Below are positions 28,285 through 37,658 of a stretch of 64,000 nt of DNA, one piece after another (the first letter of the stretch is position 1; each line of letters begins with the position of its first letter). The notes below the pieces were generated by a model. That model was not told the DNA's origin, did not search any database, and worked only from the letters and a program-made list of their open reading frames with translations. Source of the DNA: RBG-16-66-20 sp052386675 (lineage in GTDB: Bacteria; Pseudomonadota; Gammaproteobacteria; Burkholderiales; SG8-39); contig JBQTJX010000018.1 in the NCBI GenBank assembly GCA_052386675.1, positions 1 to 64,000 on the forward strand, given 5' to 3'. The translations under genes were made by a program, and so were the position numbers.

Positions 28285-29157
28285 CTATTCGGCAAACAAC
28301 GGCTGCCCGAGTTCCCTGAACTGCACGACCTTTACATCTTCCCCGGCGCCTTCGGGAATTTTCACGCCCGGCCTGAGGCCCGCGAAGTCGAACAGCTTCC
28401 GGTCCAGCAGCTGCGAGGGCCGCACATCCGTCAATGCCCGCAGGATGGACTGGATGCGCCCCGGTTCGGTGCGTTCCCATTCCTTCAGCATCCGCCCGAT
28501 CACCTTGCGCTGCAGGTTCTCCTGCGAACCGCACAGGGTGCAGGGAATGATGGGAAAGGCCTTATGTTCGGCGTAGGCGGCCAGGTCCTCCTCCGCCACG
28601 TACACCAGCGGCCGGATCACCACGTGCCTGCCGTCGTCCGAGCGCAGCTTGGCCGGCATCGCCTTCAGCGTCCCGGCATGGAAGAGATTCAGGAAAAAGG
28701 TCGCCAGCACGTCATCGCGGTGGTGGCCGAGCGCGATCTTGGTCGCGCCCAGTTCGCCGGCGACGCGGTAGAGCACGCCGCGGCGCAGGCGCGAGCACAG
28801 CGCGCACATGGTCTTTCCCTCGGGCACCACGCGCTTGACGATGGAATAGGTGTCCTGCTCGACGATGCGGAACGGCACGCCGCGCGCTTCCAGGTATTCC
28901 GGCAGCACGCGCTCCGGAAACCCGGGCTGCTTCTGGTCCAGGTTCACCGCGACGAGGTCGAAGTTCACCGGCGCCTTTTCGCGCAACGCCAGCAGCACTT
29001 CCAGCATGCCGTAGCTGTCCTTGCCGCCCGAGAGGCACACCATCACCTTGTCGCCGTCTTCGATCATGCCGAAATCCACGATCGCGTCGCCCACCTGGTG
29101 GCGCAGCCGCTTGGCTAGCTTGTTCTGCTCGTAGTGGTCCTTGCGGGCGTCGGTCAT
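28285..29157 (-). CDS. ttcA: tRNA 2-thiocytidine(32) synthetase TtcA
   Basis: A 290-residue ATP-dependent, iron-sulfur tRNA-thiolating enzyme that makes 2-thiocytidine at position 32 of some tRNAs. The PP-loop SGGKDS is at 43-48. The two CxxC pairs that hold the cluster are CALC (118-121) and CTLC (206-209). GHHRDD near 145 is also a family signature. The length is normal. It heads a leftward group with the DUF3750 gene and lies 19 bases below the SMR transporter gene. Confidence 0.96.
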   Translation of the reverse strand: MTDARKDHYEQNKLAKRLRHQVGDAIVDFGMIEDGDKVMVCLSGGKDSYGMLEVLLALREKAPVNFDLVAVNLDQKQPGFPERVLPEYLEARGVPFRIVEQDTYSIVKRVVPEGKTMCALCSRLRRGVLYRVAGELGATKIALGHHRDDVLATFFLNLFHAGTLKAMPAKLRSDDGRHVVIRPLVYVAEEDLAAYAEHKAFPIIPCTLCGSQENLQRKVIGRMLKEWERTEPGRIQSILRALTDVRPSQLLDRKLFDFAGLRPGVKIPEGAGEDVKVVQFRELGQPLFAE

Positions 29158-29176
29158 GAGGGAACCTGCGCGGCGC

Positions 29177-29497
29177 TCATTTCGGCGACACGATTTTCAG
29201 TCCGGCGATGCCGGCGACGATGAGCAGGATGCAGCCGATGCGCGCGAGGGTGCGCGGCTCGCCGAACAGCGCCATGCCCAGGATCGCCACGCCCACCGCG
29301 CCGATGCCGGTCCACACCGCGTAACCGGTGCCGATCGGGATGGTGCGCACCGCGAGCGCGAGGAAGTACACGCTCGCGACCATCGCCGCGATCGTGGCCG
29401 CGGAAGGCAGCGGCCGCGTGAAGCCGTCGGTGTACTTCAGGCCGATCGCCCACACCACCTCGAGCGCGCCTGCGAGCAGCAGCCAGGTCCAGGCCAT
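29177..29497 (-). CDS. sugE: SMR-family efflux protein (SugE/Gdx type)
   Basis: A 106-residue inner-membrane protein with four transmembrane helices. The first helix holds the essential Glu in LLAGALEVVWAIGLKYTDGF, and the GTGYAVWTGIGAVG motif marks the SMR family; the WAIGLKYTDGFTR context matches the SugE/Gdx branch, which exports guanidinium or quaternary ammonium ions. It dimerises as an antiparallel pair. The ATG at 29497 is 20 bases after the pteridine reductase stop. The guanidinium branch is often under a guanidine riboswitch, but none is visible here. Confidence 0.88.
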   Translation of the reverse strand: MAWTWLLLAGALEVVWAIGLKYTDGFTRPLPSAATIAAMVASVYFLALAVRTIPIGTGYAVWTGIGAVGVAILGMALFGEPRTLARIGCILLIVAGIAGLKIVSPK

Positions 29498-29517
29498 GGC
29501 CTCTCCGTTCGTGGATA

Positions 29518-30264
29518 TCACAGGAACACGGACCGGCCGCCGTCCACCGCCAGCACCTGGCCGGTGACGAAGGGCGCGGTGGCGAGAAAGTGTACCGCCT
29601 GGGCGATCGTGTCCGGTTCGCCGATGCGCGCGAGCGGCGTGGTGGCGACGATGCGCGCTCGCTCGGCCGGCTCGAACTGCCCGTCCTCGGGCCAGGCGAT
29701 GGCGCCGGGGGCAACCGCGTTCACGCGCACCGCGGGCGCGAGCTCCAGCGCGAGCGAGCGCGTCAGCGCCGCCAGGCCCGCCTTGGCGACCGAGTACACC
29801 GCGTAGCCCTTCAGCGGGCGTTCGGCGTGGATGTCCACGAGGTTCACGATGCACCCGGATTGCTTCGCCAGGTGCGGCGCCGCTTCCTGCGCGAGGAACA
29901 GCGGCGCGCGCAGATTCGAGCCCATGAGCTCGTCCCAATGCGTCGATTCGATGCCGCCCACCGCGGTGGGATAGAAGGTGGAAGCGTTGTTCACGAGGAT
30001 GTCGAGGCGCGTGAAGTGCGACAGCGCGGCGTCCACCAGGGCGCGCGGCGCGATCGGCGCCAGCAGGTCGGCCTTCACGCGGTGCGCGCTGCGCGGCCGC
30101 AATGCATTCAGTTCCTCTTCCAGCTTCGCCGCGTCGCTTTCCGACCCGCGGTAGTGGATCACCAAGTCCGCCCCGGCCGCGTGCAGCCGGCGCGCGATCA
30201 CGGCGCCGACCCGGCGCGCGGCGCCGGTGACGAGGGCAACCTTCCCCTGGAGATCCGGATTCAT
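29518..30264 (-). CDS. Pteridine reductase-like short-chain dehydrogenase
   Basis: A 248-residue NADPH-dependent short-chain reductase. TGAARRVGAVIARRLHAAGADLVIHYRGS carries the TGxxxRxG nucleotide loop with the arginine pair typical of pteridine reductases. NNASTFYP, and the catalytic YSVAK with the serine upstream, follow. The C-terminus TGQVLAVDGGRSV is standard. The expected reaction is reduction of dihydrobiopterin or dihydrofolate to the tetrahydro form. Betaproteobacteria often carry it beside MidA and ttcA, as here. It is divergent from the MidA-type gene at 30299, with 34 bases between. Confidence 0.88.
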   Translation of the reverse strand: MNPDLQGKVALVTGAARRVGAVIARRLHAAGADLVIHYRGSESDAAKLEEELNALRPRSAHRVKADLLAPIAPRALVDAALSHFTRLDILVNNASTFYPTAVGGIESTHWDELMGSNLRAPLFLAQEAAPHLAKQSGCIVNLVDIHAERPLKGYAVYSVAKAGLAALTRSLALELAPAVRVNAVAPGAIAWPEDGQFEPAERARIVATTPLARIGEPDTIAQAVHFLATAPFVTGQVLAVDGGRSVFL

Positions 30265-30298
30265 CGTAACTATCGAATTCTAGGGTAAATTCCCCCGC

Positions 30299-31438
30299 AT
30301 GAAGGCATCCAGGACGACGGCCCAGGCACTTCCGCTCCCGGATGATGCTGCGCTCGCCGCCAGCCGCCGGCTGCTGGACCGTCTCGCCACGGAACTTGCC
30401 GCCAGCGACAACTGGATTTCCTTTGCGCGCTACATGGAACTGGTCCTGCACGAGCCGGGCCTGGGCTACTACGCCGCGGGCGCGCGCAAGTTCGGCGCGG
30501 GCGGCGATTTCGTCACCGCGCCGGAGCTCTCGCCGCTGTTCGGCCGTGCGCTGGCGCGGCAGGTCGCGCAGGTCCTGCAGCCGGGCGAGGCGGTGCTCGA
30601 GTTCGGCGCCGGCAGCGGCGCGCTCGCCGGACAGCTGCTGGGCGAACTGGATTGCCCCTACTTCATCCTGGAGACGAGCGCAGACCTGCGCGAGCGGCAG
30701 CGGCAGCGCCTTGGCGAGCGCGTGCAGTGGCTCGATCGCATGCCACAGCGCTTCCGCGGCGTGATGCTCGCCAACGAAGTCGTGGACGCGATGCCGGTAC
30801 ATGCGGTGACGTGGCGCGATGACGGGATATTCGAGCGCGGCGTGTGCGCCGACGAAGGCCAGCTCGCCTGGTCGCTGCGGCCGGCCGAAGGCGCCGTACT
30901 CGACGCCGCTCGATCGCTGCCGATCGAACTGCCGGCCTCCGGCGCCTATGAAAGCGAGATCGGCCTCATCGGGCCGACCTGGATCCGGCTGCTGGCGCGC
31001 GCGCTGCAGCGCGGCGCGATCATCATCGCCGACTACGGCTTCCCGTCGCGCGAGTACTACCACCCGCAGCGCTCGACTGGAACGCTGGCCTGCCACTACC
31101 GCCATCGCATGCACGGCGACCCGTTCTACCTGCCGGGCCTGCAGGACATCACCGCGCACGTGGACTTCGGCGCGCTCGCGCGCGCGGCCGGCGCGGGCGG
31201 GCTCGAAGTCCTCGGCTACGCCAGCCAGGCGCAGTTCCTGGTCAACTGCGGCATCACCGGACTGCTGGAGAAGGAGGATCCGGCGGACACGAAACGCTAC
31301 CTGCCCGCCGCCTCCGCGGTGCAGAAGCTCCTCGCGCCCTCCGAGATGGGAGAGCTGTTCAAGTTCCTCGCGCTGGGGCGCGGCATCGCCGCGCCGCTGC
31401 TGGGCTTCGCCAGCGGAGACCGGGCCCATGCGCTTTAG
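30299..31438 (+). CDS. MidA/NDUFAF7-type SAM-dependent methyltransferase
   Basis: A 379-residue member of the DUF185/MidA family, whose mitochondrial member NDUFAF7 methylates a complex I subunit. SAM motif I is VLEFGAGSGALAGQLL near 100; other marks are FARYMELVLHEPGLGYYAAG at the start, GDFVTAPELSPLFG, MLANEVVDAMPVH and GAIIIADYGFPSREYYHP. Length and order fit. Its last 11 bases overlap the cytochrome gene, so translation is probably coupled. Confidence 0.9.
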   Translation: MKASRTTAQALPLPDDAALAASRRLLDRLATELAASDNWISFARYMELVLHEPGLGYYAAGARKFGAGGDFVTAPELSPLFGRALARQVAQVLQPGEAVLEFGAGSGALAGQLLGELDCPYFILETSADLRERQRQRLGERVQWLDRMPQRFRGVMLANEVVDAMPVHAVTWRDDGIFERGVCADEGQLAWSLRPAEGAVLDAARSLPIELPASGAYESEIGLIGPTWIRLLARALQRGAIIIADYGFPSREYYHPQRSTGTLACHYRHRMHGDPFYLPGLQDITAHVDFGALARAAGAGGLEVLGYASQAQFLVNCGITGLLEKEDPADTKRYLPAASAVQKLLAPSEMGELFKFLALGRGIAAPLLGFASGDRAHAL

Positions 31439-32078
31439 CCTGCTGCTCGTACTGCTTGCCTCCTTCGCTGCGACCGCCGGCGAGATGCAGGCGGTGCGCA
31501 AGCGCTGGGCCGACAGCCCGCACGGGCCGATGCTGGAGCGCATCCTGCCGCCGGGATTCGAGCCCGCGGACCTGCCCGAGCCGAAGTCGCGCGGCGCGCA
31601 GCTCACGGCGCGCTACTGCGTGCAGTGCCACAACCTCGCCAACCCGGCGATGCACCATGCCGAGAAGTGGCCCGCGGTGGTCGAACGCATGGTGCTGCGC
31701 ATGCAGGGCAAGGGCAACCTGGGACGGCTGATGGCCGAGATGATGGCGGGCGTCGAAGCGCCTTCGGCGGAAGATGCGAAGGTCCTTGTCGCCTATCTGC
31801 AGCGACGGGCGCAGAAGCCACTCGACCCGAAGAGATACCCCGAGGCATACCGGGCCGAAGGCGACGCGTTCCGCCTTGCCTGCAACCAGTGCCACGTGCT
31901 GCCGGACCCGGCGCGCTACACCGCGCGCGAATGGCCAGCGGTGGTGGCGCGCATGGAGAAGAACATGGAGTGGATGAACCGGGTGGTGGGCACGAAACCG
32001 GTCCCGGGCGAGCCGCAGCTGAAGATCGAGGACATCAACGCGTTCCTCGCGCGGCACGCGCGAAGGCCGCGCGAGTGA
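31428..32078 (+). CDS. Exported dihaem cytochrome c
   Basis: A 216-residue periplasmic protein. A signal peptide (MRFSLLLVLLASFAATAGE) is followed by two haem-binding motifs, CVQCH at 64-68 and CNQCH at 152-156, each in a similar 85-residue repeat with WPAVVERM and WPAVVARM after the haem; methionines in these segments are candidate axial ligands. It is probably a soluble electron carrier. The ATG at 31428 lies inside the end of the MidA-type gene. Its redox partner is not encoded nearby. Confidence 0.88.
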   Translation: MRFSLLLVLLASFAATAGEMQAVRKRWADSPHGPMLERILPPGFEPADLPEPKSRGAQLTARYCVQCHNLANPAMHHAEKWPAVVERMVLRMQGKGNLGRLMAEMMAGVEAPSAEDAKVLVAYLQRRAQKPLDPKRYPEAYRAEGDAFRLACNQCHVLPDPARYTAREWPAVVARMEKNMEWMNRVVGTKPVPGEPQLKIEDINAFLARHARRPRE

Positions 32079-32084
32079 ATCTTC

Positions 32085-32927
32085 CTAGAACGCTTTTTCC
32101 TCCAGCCACTCCAGGAGCGGCCGCGCCGCGGCTTCCCAGCGCGTCTCCAGCATCACCGCGTGGCCGAGGCCCTGCAGTTCCCGGTACTCCGCGCCCAGCA
32201 TGCGCGCGCTCGCCTGCACGCTCGAGGCGGGGATGAGGATGTCCTTCTCCGCGCCGAGGCACAGCATGGGCACGCGCAGCAGGCTCCACAACTGCGGCAG
32301 CCCCCAGCCCGACATGTCCATGAGCGCGCGCCGTGACTCGGGCTGCATGCGGCGATGGATGCCCGCCAGGCGCGCCTGCTCCATTGGCCCGGCGAACATC
32401 GCCTCGGCGAGCACCTGCGGCGAGGCGTTGCCGCCGCTGGCCATGCTCTGGATCCCGGCGAACAGCGCCGGCCGGGTCCAGGCGAGCGAGAACGTGGAGG
32501 CCAGCAGGCCGAAGCTGGGCACCGGGCATGCGAACACCGCCGCGGCGCAATCGCCTTCAGCCGCGATCCCAAGGTACTTCTGCGCGACCATGCCGCCCAT
32601 GGAATGGCCCACCAGCACCGGCGGACGCCCGATCGCCGCCACGGCGGCGGCGAGGTCGCGCGCGTAGTCGGCAAGGCCGGACTGGTTCAGCTGTTCGCGC
32701 CCGCCGCTTGCACCGTGGCCGCGCAGCGAGACCGCGTAGGCCGGGAACCCGCGCGAGGCGAACCAGGGCAGGAAGTGCTCTTCCCAGCACCAGGCGCCGA
32801 CGTGCGCGCCGTGCACGAAGAGGAGCGGCGCGCGCCTGGCATCCGCAGTCTCCGGGCACCAGAGCAACTCGAGCGGCACATCGCCTTGAACCAGCCGCCG
32901 CTCCAGGACGGCGTTCGCCGCTCCCAT
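32085..32927 (-). CDS. Alpha/beta hydrolase
   Basis: A 280-residue cytosolic alpha/beta hydrolase. The oxyanion region is LLFVHGAHVGAWCW, the nucleophile elbow GHSMGG with Ser109, the acid is in CLGAEKDILIP and the histidine in LQGLGHAVMLE. The cap region is short. The ATG at 32927 shares one base with the TGA of the glutathione S-transferase gene, so the two are co-translated. Substrate cannot be told. Confidence 0.88.
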   Translation of the reverse strand: MGAANAVLERRLVQGDVPLELLWCPETADARRAPLLFVHGAHVGAWCWEEHFLPWFASRGFPAYAVSLRGHGASGGREQLNQSGLADYARDLAAAVAAIGRPPVLVGHSMGGMVAQKYLGIAAEGDCAAAVFACPVPSFGLLASTFSLAWTRPALFAGIQSMASGGNASPQVLAEAMFAGPMEQARLAGIHRRMQPESRRALMDMSGWGLPQLWSLLRVPMLCLGAEKDILIPASSVQASARMLGAEYRELQGLGHAVMLETRWEAAARPLLEWLEEKAF

Positions 32928-33553
32928 CAAGCGACGGGCGGGACGGCCATGCCGCGCTGCACCGCCGGACGCAGCGAAATGGCGTCGTACCAGCGCTTCA
33001 CCGCCGGAAAGGCGGCCAGGTCCACGCGATGCCATTCGTGGCGCGCGACCCACGGATAGGTGGCGATGTCGGCGATGGAATACTCGTCGGCCAGGTAAGC
33101 CGCCTGCTGCAGGCGCTTGTCCAGGACGCCGTAGAGCCGCTTGGCCTCGGTGCCGTAGCGCTCGCTGCCGTAGGCAATTTCGTCCTTCTTGGCGCGCATG
33201 AAATGGTGCGCCTGGCCGAACATCGGGCCGACGCCGCCCATCTGGAACATCAGCCACTGCAGCGCGATGTACTTGCCGCGGTCGGTCTGCGGCAGGAAAC
33301 GGCCGCCGGTCTTGCCCGACAGGTAAACGAGGATGGCGCCGGATTCGAACAGCGGCAGCGGCTTGCCGTCCGGACCCTCGGAATCGACGATCGCCGGGAT
33401 CCGGTTGTTGGGATTGATGGCGAGGAACGCGGGCTTGAACTGGTCGCCCTTGCTGATGTCGATGGAATGCACGCGGTAGGGCAGGCCGCATTCCTCCAGC
33501 ATGATGGAAACCTTGCGGCCGTTGGGCGTGGTCCAGGTGTACAGGTCGATCAT
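32927..33553 (-). CDS. Glutathione S-transferase family protein (YghU/YfcG-like)
   Basis: A 208-residue GST. The thioredoxin-like N-terminal domain reads MIDLYTWTTPNGRKVSIMLEECGLPY, continues with NPNNRIPAIVD and ends with the glutathione-binding LFESGAILVYLS. The C-terminal helical domain contains YSIADIATYPWV with the N-capping motif. The TTPNG start is typical of the YghU/YfcG disulfide-reductase branch. GGAG lies six bases ahead of the ATG at 33553. Confidence 0.92.
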   Translation of the reverse strand: MIDLYTWTTPNGRKVSIMLEECGLPYRVHSIDISKGDQFKPAFLAINPNNRIPAIVDSEGPDGKPLPLFESGAILVYLSGKTGGRFLPQTDRGKYIALQWLMFQMGGVGPMFGQAHHFMRAKKDEIAYGSERYGTEAKRLYGVLDKRLQQAAYLADEYSIADIATYPWVARHEWHRVDLAAFPAVKRWYDAISLRPAVQRGMAVPPVA

Positions 33554-33583
33554 CGGGGCTCCAGGGCAGGTGGGCGGCGCAGT

Positions 33584-34687
33584 CTATAGCGCAGCGAGGG
33601 CATCCGCTATGGCCTTTTCACGCGCCACATCGATGAGGACCGGGATTTGCGACGGGTCGGGCGCGGCCTGCGCCACCGCGCCGCCGTCCACGTCCAGCGC
33701 CGCGGCCAGCGCGCGCTCCAGGCGCAGCGCGATGCGCTGCATCTTCTCCGAGGGATCGGCCGCCTGCGCCACCGACAGCAGCTGCAGGAAGCGGTCGCCG
33801 CGGCGCAGCGCGTCGGAGGATTTCAGGATGCCGAGCAGCGCCCTTGGCTCCGCTTCGGCGGCAGCCTCGATCCGCGCGCGCAGCCGGCAGGCGAGCAGCG
33901 CAAGATCGCGCGCGTCGTTGGGCACGCGGACGCGCTCGCACAGCGCCCGGAGGGCACTTTCCGCCTCGCCACCGCGCATCCAGGCGAGCAGCGCAAAGCG
34001 CACGGTCGAGGAGTAGCGCGCCGCGGCGGCGCGGTGCAGTGCCGCGAGCGCTTCGGGCCCGGGGTCAAGCTCCGGGATCAGCCGCGCGGCGGCGCCGCAG
34101 GCGGCGAGCGCCTCGAACATGCGCTCCGGGTGCGGCTCCGAGAGCCCGCGCTCCAGCTCCTGCCACACGCGCTCGGCCACGAGGTGTTCGACTTCGCCCA
34201 GCTCCACCATGCGGCGCATCAGCGCCAGGGTCTCGTCGGCGATGCGGAACGGGTAGCGCGCGGAGAATCGCGCCACGCGCAGGATCCGTACCGGGTCTTC
34301 CTCGAAGGCGGCGCTGACGTGGCGCAGGATCCCGGCGCGCAGGTCGCGCTCGCCGCCGTAGGGGTCGACCAGGCGCCCGTCCTCGCCGCGCGCCATGGCA
34401 TTGATGGTGAGGTCGCGCCGCGACAGGTCGTCCTCGAGGGTGACGTCGGGCGCGCAATAGACGGTGAAGCCCCTGTAGCCGCGGCCGCTCTTTCGCTCGG
34501 TGCGCGCGAGCGCGTATTCCTCGTGCGTGTCCGGATGCAGGAACACCGGGAAGTCCTTGCCGACCGGGCGGTAGCCCGCGGCGGTCATGTCCTCCGGGGT
34601 GGCGCCGACCACGACCCAGTCGCGGTCGACCACCGCCTCGCCCAGCAGCTCGTCGCGTACCGCGCCGCCGACGACGTAGGCCTTCAC
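33584..34687 (-). CDS. cca: CCA-adding tRNA nucleotidyltransferase, short form without HD domain
   Basis: A 367-residue class II nucleotidyltransferase that builds or repairs the 3'-CCA end of tRNA. The GTG at 34687 is the start because the family N-terminus follows directly: KAYVVGGAVRDELLG, then DRDWVVVGATPEDM with the metal-binding DxD, FLHPDTHEEYALARTERK, and DLSRRDLTINAMARG. After about residue 215 the sequence is alpha-helical and has no HD phosphohydrolase signature, unlike the 410-residue E. coli type. It begins 7 bases after the NDUFA9-like gene. Confidence 0.92.
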   Translation of the reverse strand: MKAYVVGGAVRDELLGEAVVDRDWVVVGATPEDMTAAGYRPVGKDFPVFLHPDTHEEYALARTERKSGRGYRGFTVYCAPDVTLEDDLSRRDLTINAMARGEDGRLVDPYGGERDLRAGILRHVSAAFEEDPVRILRVARFSARYPFRIADETLALMRRMVELGEVEHLVAERVWQELERGLSEPHPERMFEALAACGAAARLIPELDPGPEALAALHRAAAARYSSTVRFALLAWMRGGEAESALRALCERVRVPNDARDLALLACRLRARIEAAAEAEPRALLGILKSSDALRRGDRFLQLLSVAQAADPSEKMQRIALRLERALAAALDVDGGAVAQAAPDPSQIPVLIDVAREKAIADALAAL

Positions 34688-34694
34688 CGCGGGG

Positions 34695-35657
34695 TCAGCG
34701 ACGCGCGCGCCAGCGCAGGACCGGGTAGCGCTCGCGCGGCCCGGTGGGCGCGAGCCAGCCCGGCGCCGCCGCCTCCAGCGCGGTGGGCGCGATACCAAAG
34801 GGCAGCGGACTGGCCGTGACGCTGGGTACCCGCATGGAACGCAGGTTGTCGCGCGTGATGAGCGGCCCCGGCAGGCGTTCCATCATCGCCGCCTGCAGCC
34901 AGGCCGCGGCGTCGGGCAGGCCTAGCACCAGGCGCGTGCGACCGGTGACCCGGCACACGTACTTCACGAGATCACTTAGCGCGTATTCCTTCGGCCCGCC
35001 GAGGTCGTAGCGTCCACGCGCTTCCCGGCCCCCGAGCGCGGCGAGGAACGCCGCCACGACATCGCCCACGTACACCGGCTGGAAGCGCGCCTCCGGACAG
35101 GCGAGCGGCAAAACCGGCGACACGGCCGACAGCATCGAGAACAGGTTCAGGAAATGGTCGTCCGGGCCGAAGATCACCGAGGGCCGGAACACGCAGGCAG
35201 AGAGATCGTCGGCGTCCAGCACCGCGCGCTCGCCCACGCCCTTGGAGCGCAGGTACTCCGAGGGCGCCGAGGGCGAGGCGCCCAGCGCGCTCATATGCAG
35301 CAGGCGGTGCACGCCGGCGTCGCGGCAAGCCGAGACCAGCGCCAGCGGCAGTTCGACGTGCGCGGCGGCGAAATCCGGGCCGTAGTCGTTCGGGCCGCGC
35401 TCTCGGCCACGGCGGCTGTGCAGCACGCCGGCAAGGTTGACGACGGCGTCGCGCCCGCGCGCGAGGCGCGCCAGGGTGTGCCCGTCGCCCGCGTCGCACT
35501 CCAGCACCTCCACCGTGGGCAGCAGGATCAGGTGCCTGGCGCGCTCGCGCCGCCGCGTGGGAACGGTGACGCGCGCGCCGCGCGTGGCGAGCGCCGCGAC
35601 CAGGTGGCGGCCGACGAAGCCGCTGCCGCCGACGACCAGGACATTCGCGTTCTTCAT
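34695..35657 (-). CDS. NDUFA9-like NAD(P)-binding epimerase/dehydratase family protein
   Basis: A 320-residue extended short-chain dehydrogenase. VLVVGGSGFVGRHLVAALATRGARV is the Rossmann GxxGxxG, with HMSALGA, YLRSKGVGERAV (the YxxxK region) and FRPSVIFGPDDHFLN following. The order and the SVIFGPDDHFLNLF motif match bacterial relatives of complex I subunit NDUFA9, which bind NADPH but have no known reaction. It sits between slt and cca in one leftward run. Confidence 0.85.
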   Translation of the reverse strand: MKNANVLVVGGSGFVGRHLVAALATRGARVTVPTRRRERARHLILLPTVEVLECDAGDGHTLARLARGRDAVVNLAGVLHSRRGRERGPNDYGPDFAAAHVELPLALVSACRDAGVHRLLHMSALGASPSAPSEYLRSKGVGERAVLDADDLSACVFRPSVIFGPDDHFLNLFSMLSAVSPVLPLACPEARFQPVYVGDVVAAFLAALGGREARGRYDLGGPKEYALSDLVKYVCRVTGRTRLVLGLPDAAAWLQAAMMERLPGPLITRDNLRSMRVPSVTASPLPFGIAPTALEAAAPGWLAPTGPRERYPVLRWRARR

Positions 35658-35690
35658 CCGGACTCCGTTCTATCGAGCCGGAATTATGGA

Positions 35691-37658
35691 CTAGGGCAGG
35701 TCTTCATTGAAGCGGTCCGCGGCGGCCCTGGCCGGGATCATTCCGAGGCGGTCCTTGAGCGGCACGGGCTGGCCGCCGTAGAGCTGGGCGTAGTACATGG
35801 TGTTCGCCATCACCCGCTTGACGTAGTCCCGGGTCTCGTTGAACGGGATGGACTCGGCGTAGATCGCGCCCTCGAGCGGCTTGGCATCGCGCCAGCGCCG
35901 CGCGCGGCCGGGACCGGCGTTATAGGCGGCCGAGGCGAGCACCGGATGGCCGAGATCCTCCAGCACCATTTTCAGGTAGCGCGTGCCGAGGACCACGTTG
36001 GTATCCACCTCGACGACTCGCGCCGCGCTGTAGTTGAGCCCGATGCGGCTGGCGACCCACCTCGCGGTGGCGGGCATGAGCTGCATCAGGCCCTGCGCCC
36101 CGGCGGAGGATTTCGCGTTGACGATGAAGCGGCTCTCCTGGCGCACCAGCCCCAGCACCCAGGCCTCCTCGATATCGAACGCGCGCGCTTGCTCGCGGAA
36201 CACGTCGCGGTACGGCGCCAGGTAGCGGAAGCGGAAGTTGTGCCGCAGCGCGGTGCGGTCCGCGGTGTTGATGACGCGGTCGTGGATGTCGTTGCGCCGC
36301 GCCAGCTCCGCGGCCGCCAGCAACTGCGAGTCGTCCATGGCGCGGATGGTGAAGAACCACTCGCGCGTGCCTTCGGTGCGCAGTCCCAGGCGATACAGTT
36401 CCAGCGCGCGCACGAGGCCCGGGTTGCGCGCCGCCAGCGCCACTTCGTCCGCGGAGGCGACATGGAACGGCTCCGGCGGGGCCGGGATGAAGCCCAATTC
36501 CTCGGCGGCGAGCAGGCCGTAGAAAACCGGCTGTCCGGAAATGCGCGTGTAATACGCGCGCGCACCCTCGGCGTTGCCCTGCGCGCCGAGGGCGCGGCCG
36601 TACCAGTAGCTCCAGGCCGGATCCTGCCGCGCCGCCACCGACATCGGGTCGATGGCGTCGCGCACCGCCTGCCAGTCCGCTGCGCGCAGCGCGGCGCGCG
36701 CCTTCCACGCGAGTTGCTCGTCGGACATCCCGGCATCGCCCGCCTGCTTGAACCAGGCGAGGCCCTCGGGCTGGAGGCGGCGCGACGCCTCGTAGCCGAT
36801 GCGGCCCCACAGGTAGCGCCGGTCGGCATCCGGCAAGCGTGCGCCGCTTCGCCCCCGCAGCGCCTCCGCCGCAGCCTGCGGGTCGTTGCGCGCGAGGCGC
36901 GCGAAGGCGAACAGCACCATCTCGCGCACCGCGCGGCGCTCCAGCGCCCGAGGCGGGCTGGCGAGGAACTTCTGCGGCGCGCTGGCCGCCTGCGACAGCA
37001 GCCGCTCGTCGGGCGCCTCGCCAGCGGGCAGGTGCGCGAACGCGCGCCGGGCCGCGCCCATCTGCCCGTTCTCCAGCAGCAATCGCAGGCGCTCCCAGAC
37101 CACGTCGGGGCCGGCCTCGCCGGCGTCCACCTTGCGGCCAGCGAGCGCCGCGCAGCCTTCGGGCAGGTCCTTTGGCTCGCGCCAGATTACGCGCGCTTCC
37201 TCGAATGCGCTGGTGTCGCCGCGCTCCAGCCTGGCGATCCAGCCGTAGCAGCGGATCTCGAGGTCGTCGTTCACGAGGGGCCCCCGCTCGCGCTCGAACG
37301 TCTGCCAGTCGCCGCTTCGACCGAGCAACTTCAGCCAGTCCGCGCGCAGGCGGTCGGCGAGGTAGCTGCCCTCCTGCGCGCGCAGGTAGGACTGGATGTC
37401 GGCCTGCGACATGTCCTCGAGCCGCAGCTTCAGGCGCCAATACTCGAGGTACGGCGCCAGCACGTGCCGCTCCATTCCGGCCGAGGCTCGCGCCAGTTTC
37501 ACCGCGTCGCCGGCGCGGAACGCGGCGTGCGCGGCTAACATGGCGTCATCCGGCGAGGCGGTTTTCGCCGCGCGCTTGGCTTGCGCGAAGCCCGACGCGG
37601 CAAAGCCGGCGAGCAGCGCCAGAGTCAGCATGCGAACCAGTAAACGCCTAAAAATCAT
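35691..37658 (-). CDS. slt: Soluble lytic murein transglycosylase
   Basis: A 655-residue periplasmic enzyme that cleaves peptidoglycan glycan strands and forms 1,6-anhydro-muramic ends. A signal peptide (LLVRMLTLALLAGFAASGFA) is followed by a long alpha-superhelical U-shaped region and a C-terminal lysozyme-like domain. Catalytic Glu lies in VRQESRF; GAQGLMQLMPATA, then YLKMVLEDLG and ASAAYNAGPGRARRW complete the family signature. The ATG at 37658 is used because the signal starts there. A TATGCT -10-like hexamer sits just ahead, leaving a short or absent leader. The gene is divergent from the cyclo-ligase gene. Confidence 0.93.
   Translation of the reverse strand: MIFRRLLVRMLTLALLAGFAASGFAQAKRAAKTASPDDAMLAAHAAFRAGDAVKLARASAGMERHVLAPYLEYWRLKLRLEDMSQADIQSYLRAQEGSYLADRLRADWLKLLGRSGDWQTFERERGPLVNDDLEIRCYGWIARLERGDTSAFEEARVIWREPKDLPEGCAALAGRKVDAGEAGPDVVWERLRLLLENGQMGAARRAFAHLPAGEAPDERLLSQAASAPQKFLASPPRALERRAVREMVLFAFARLARNDPQAAAEALRGRSGARLPDADRRYLWGRIGYEASRRLQPEGLAWFKQAGDAGMSDEQLAWKARAALRAADWQAVRDAIDPMSVAARQDPAWSYWYGRALGAQGNAEGARAYYTRISGQPVFYGLLAAEELGFIPAPPEPFHVASADEVALAARNPGLVRALELYRLGLRTEGTREWFFTIRAMDDSQLLAAAELARRNDIHDRVINTADRTALRHNFRFRYLAPYRDVFREQARAFDIEEAWVLGLVRQESRFIVNAKSSAGAQGLMQLMPATARWVASRIGLNYSAARVVEVDTNVVLGTRYLKMVLEDLGHPVLASAAYNAGPGRARRWRDAKPLEGAIYAESIPFNETRDYVKRVMANTMYYAQLYGGQPVPLKDRLGMIPARAAADRFNEDLP

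Noticed and set aside
29498..29517. Guanidine riboswitch for the SugE-type gene
   Set aside because: Only 20 bases lie between it and the upstream gene, and no conserved ACGG-type hairpins are seen.
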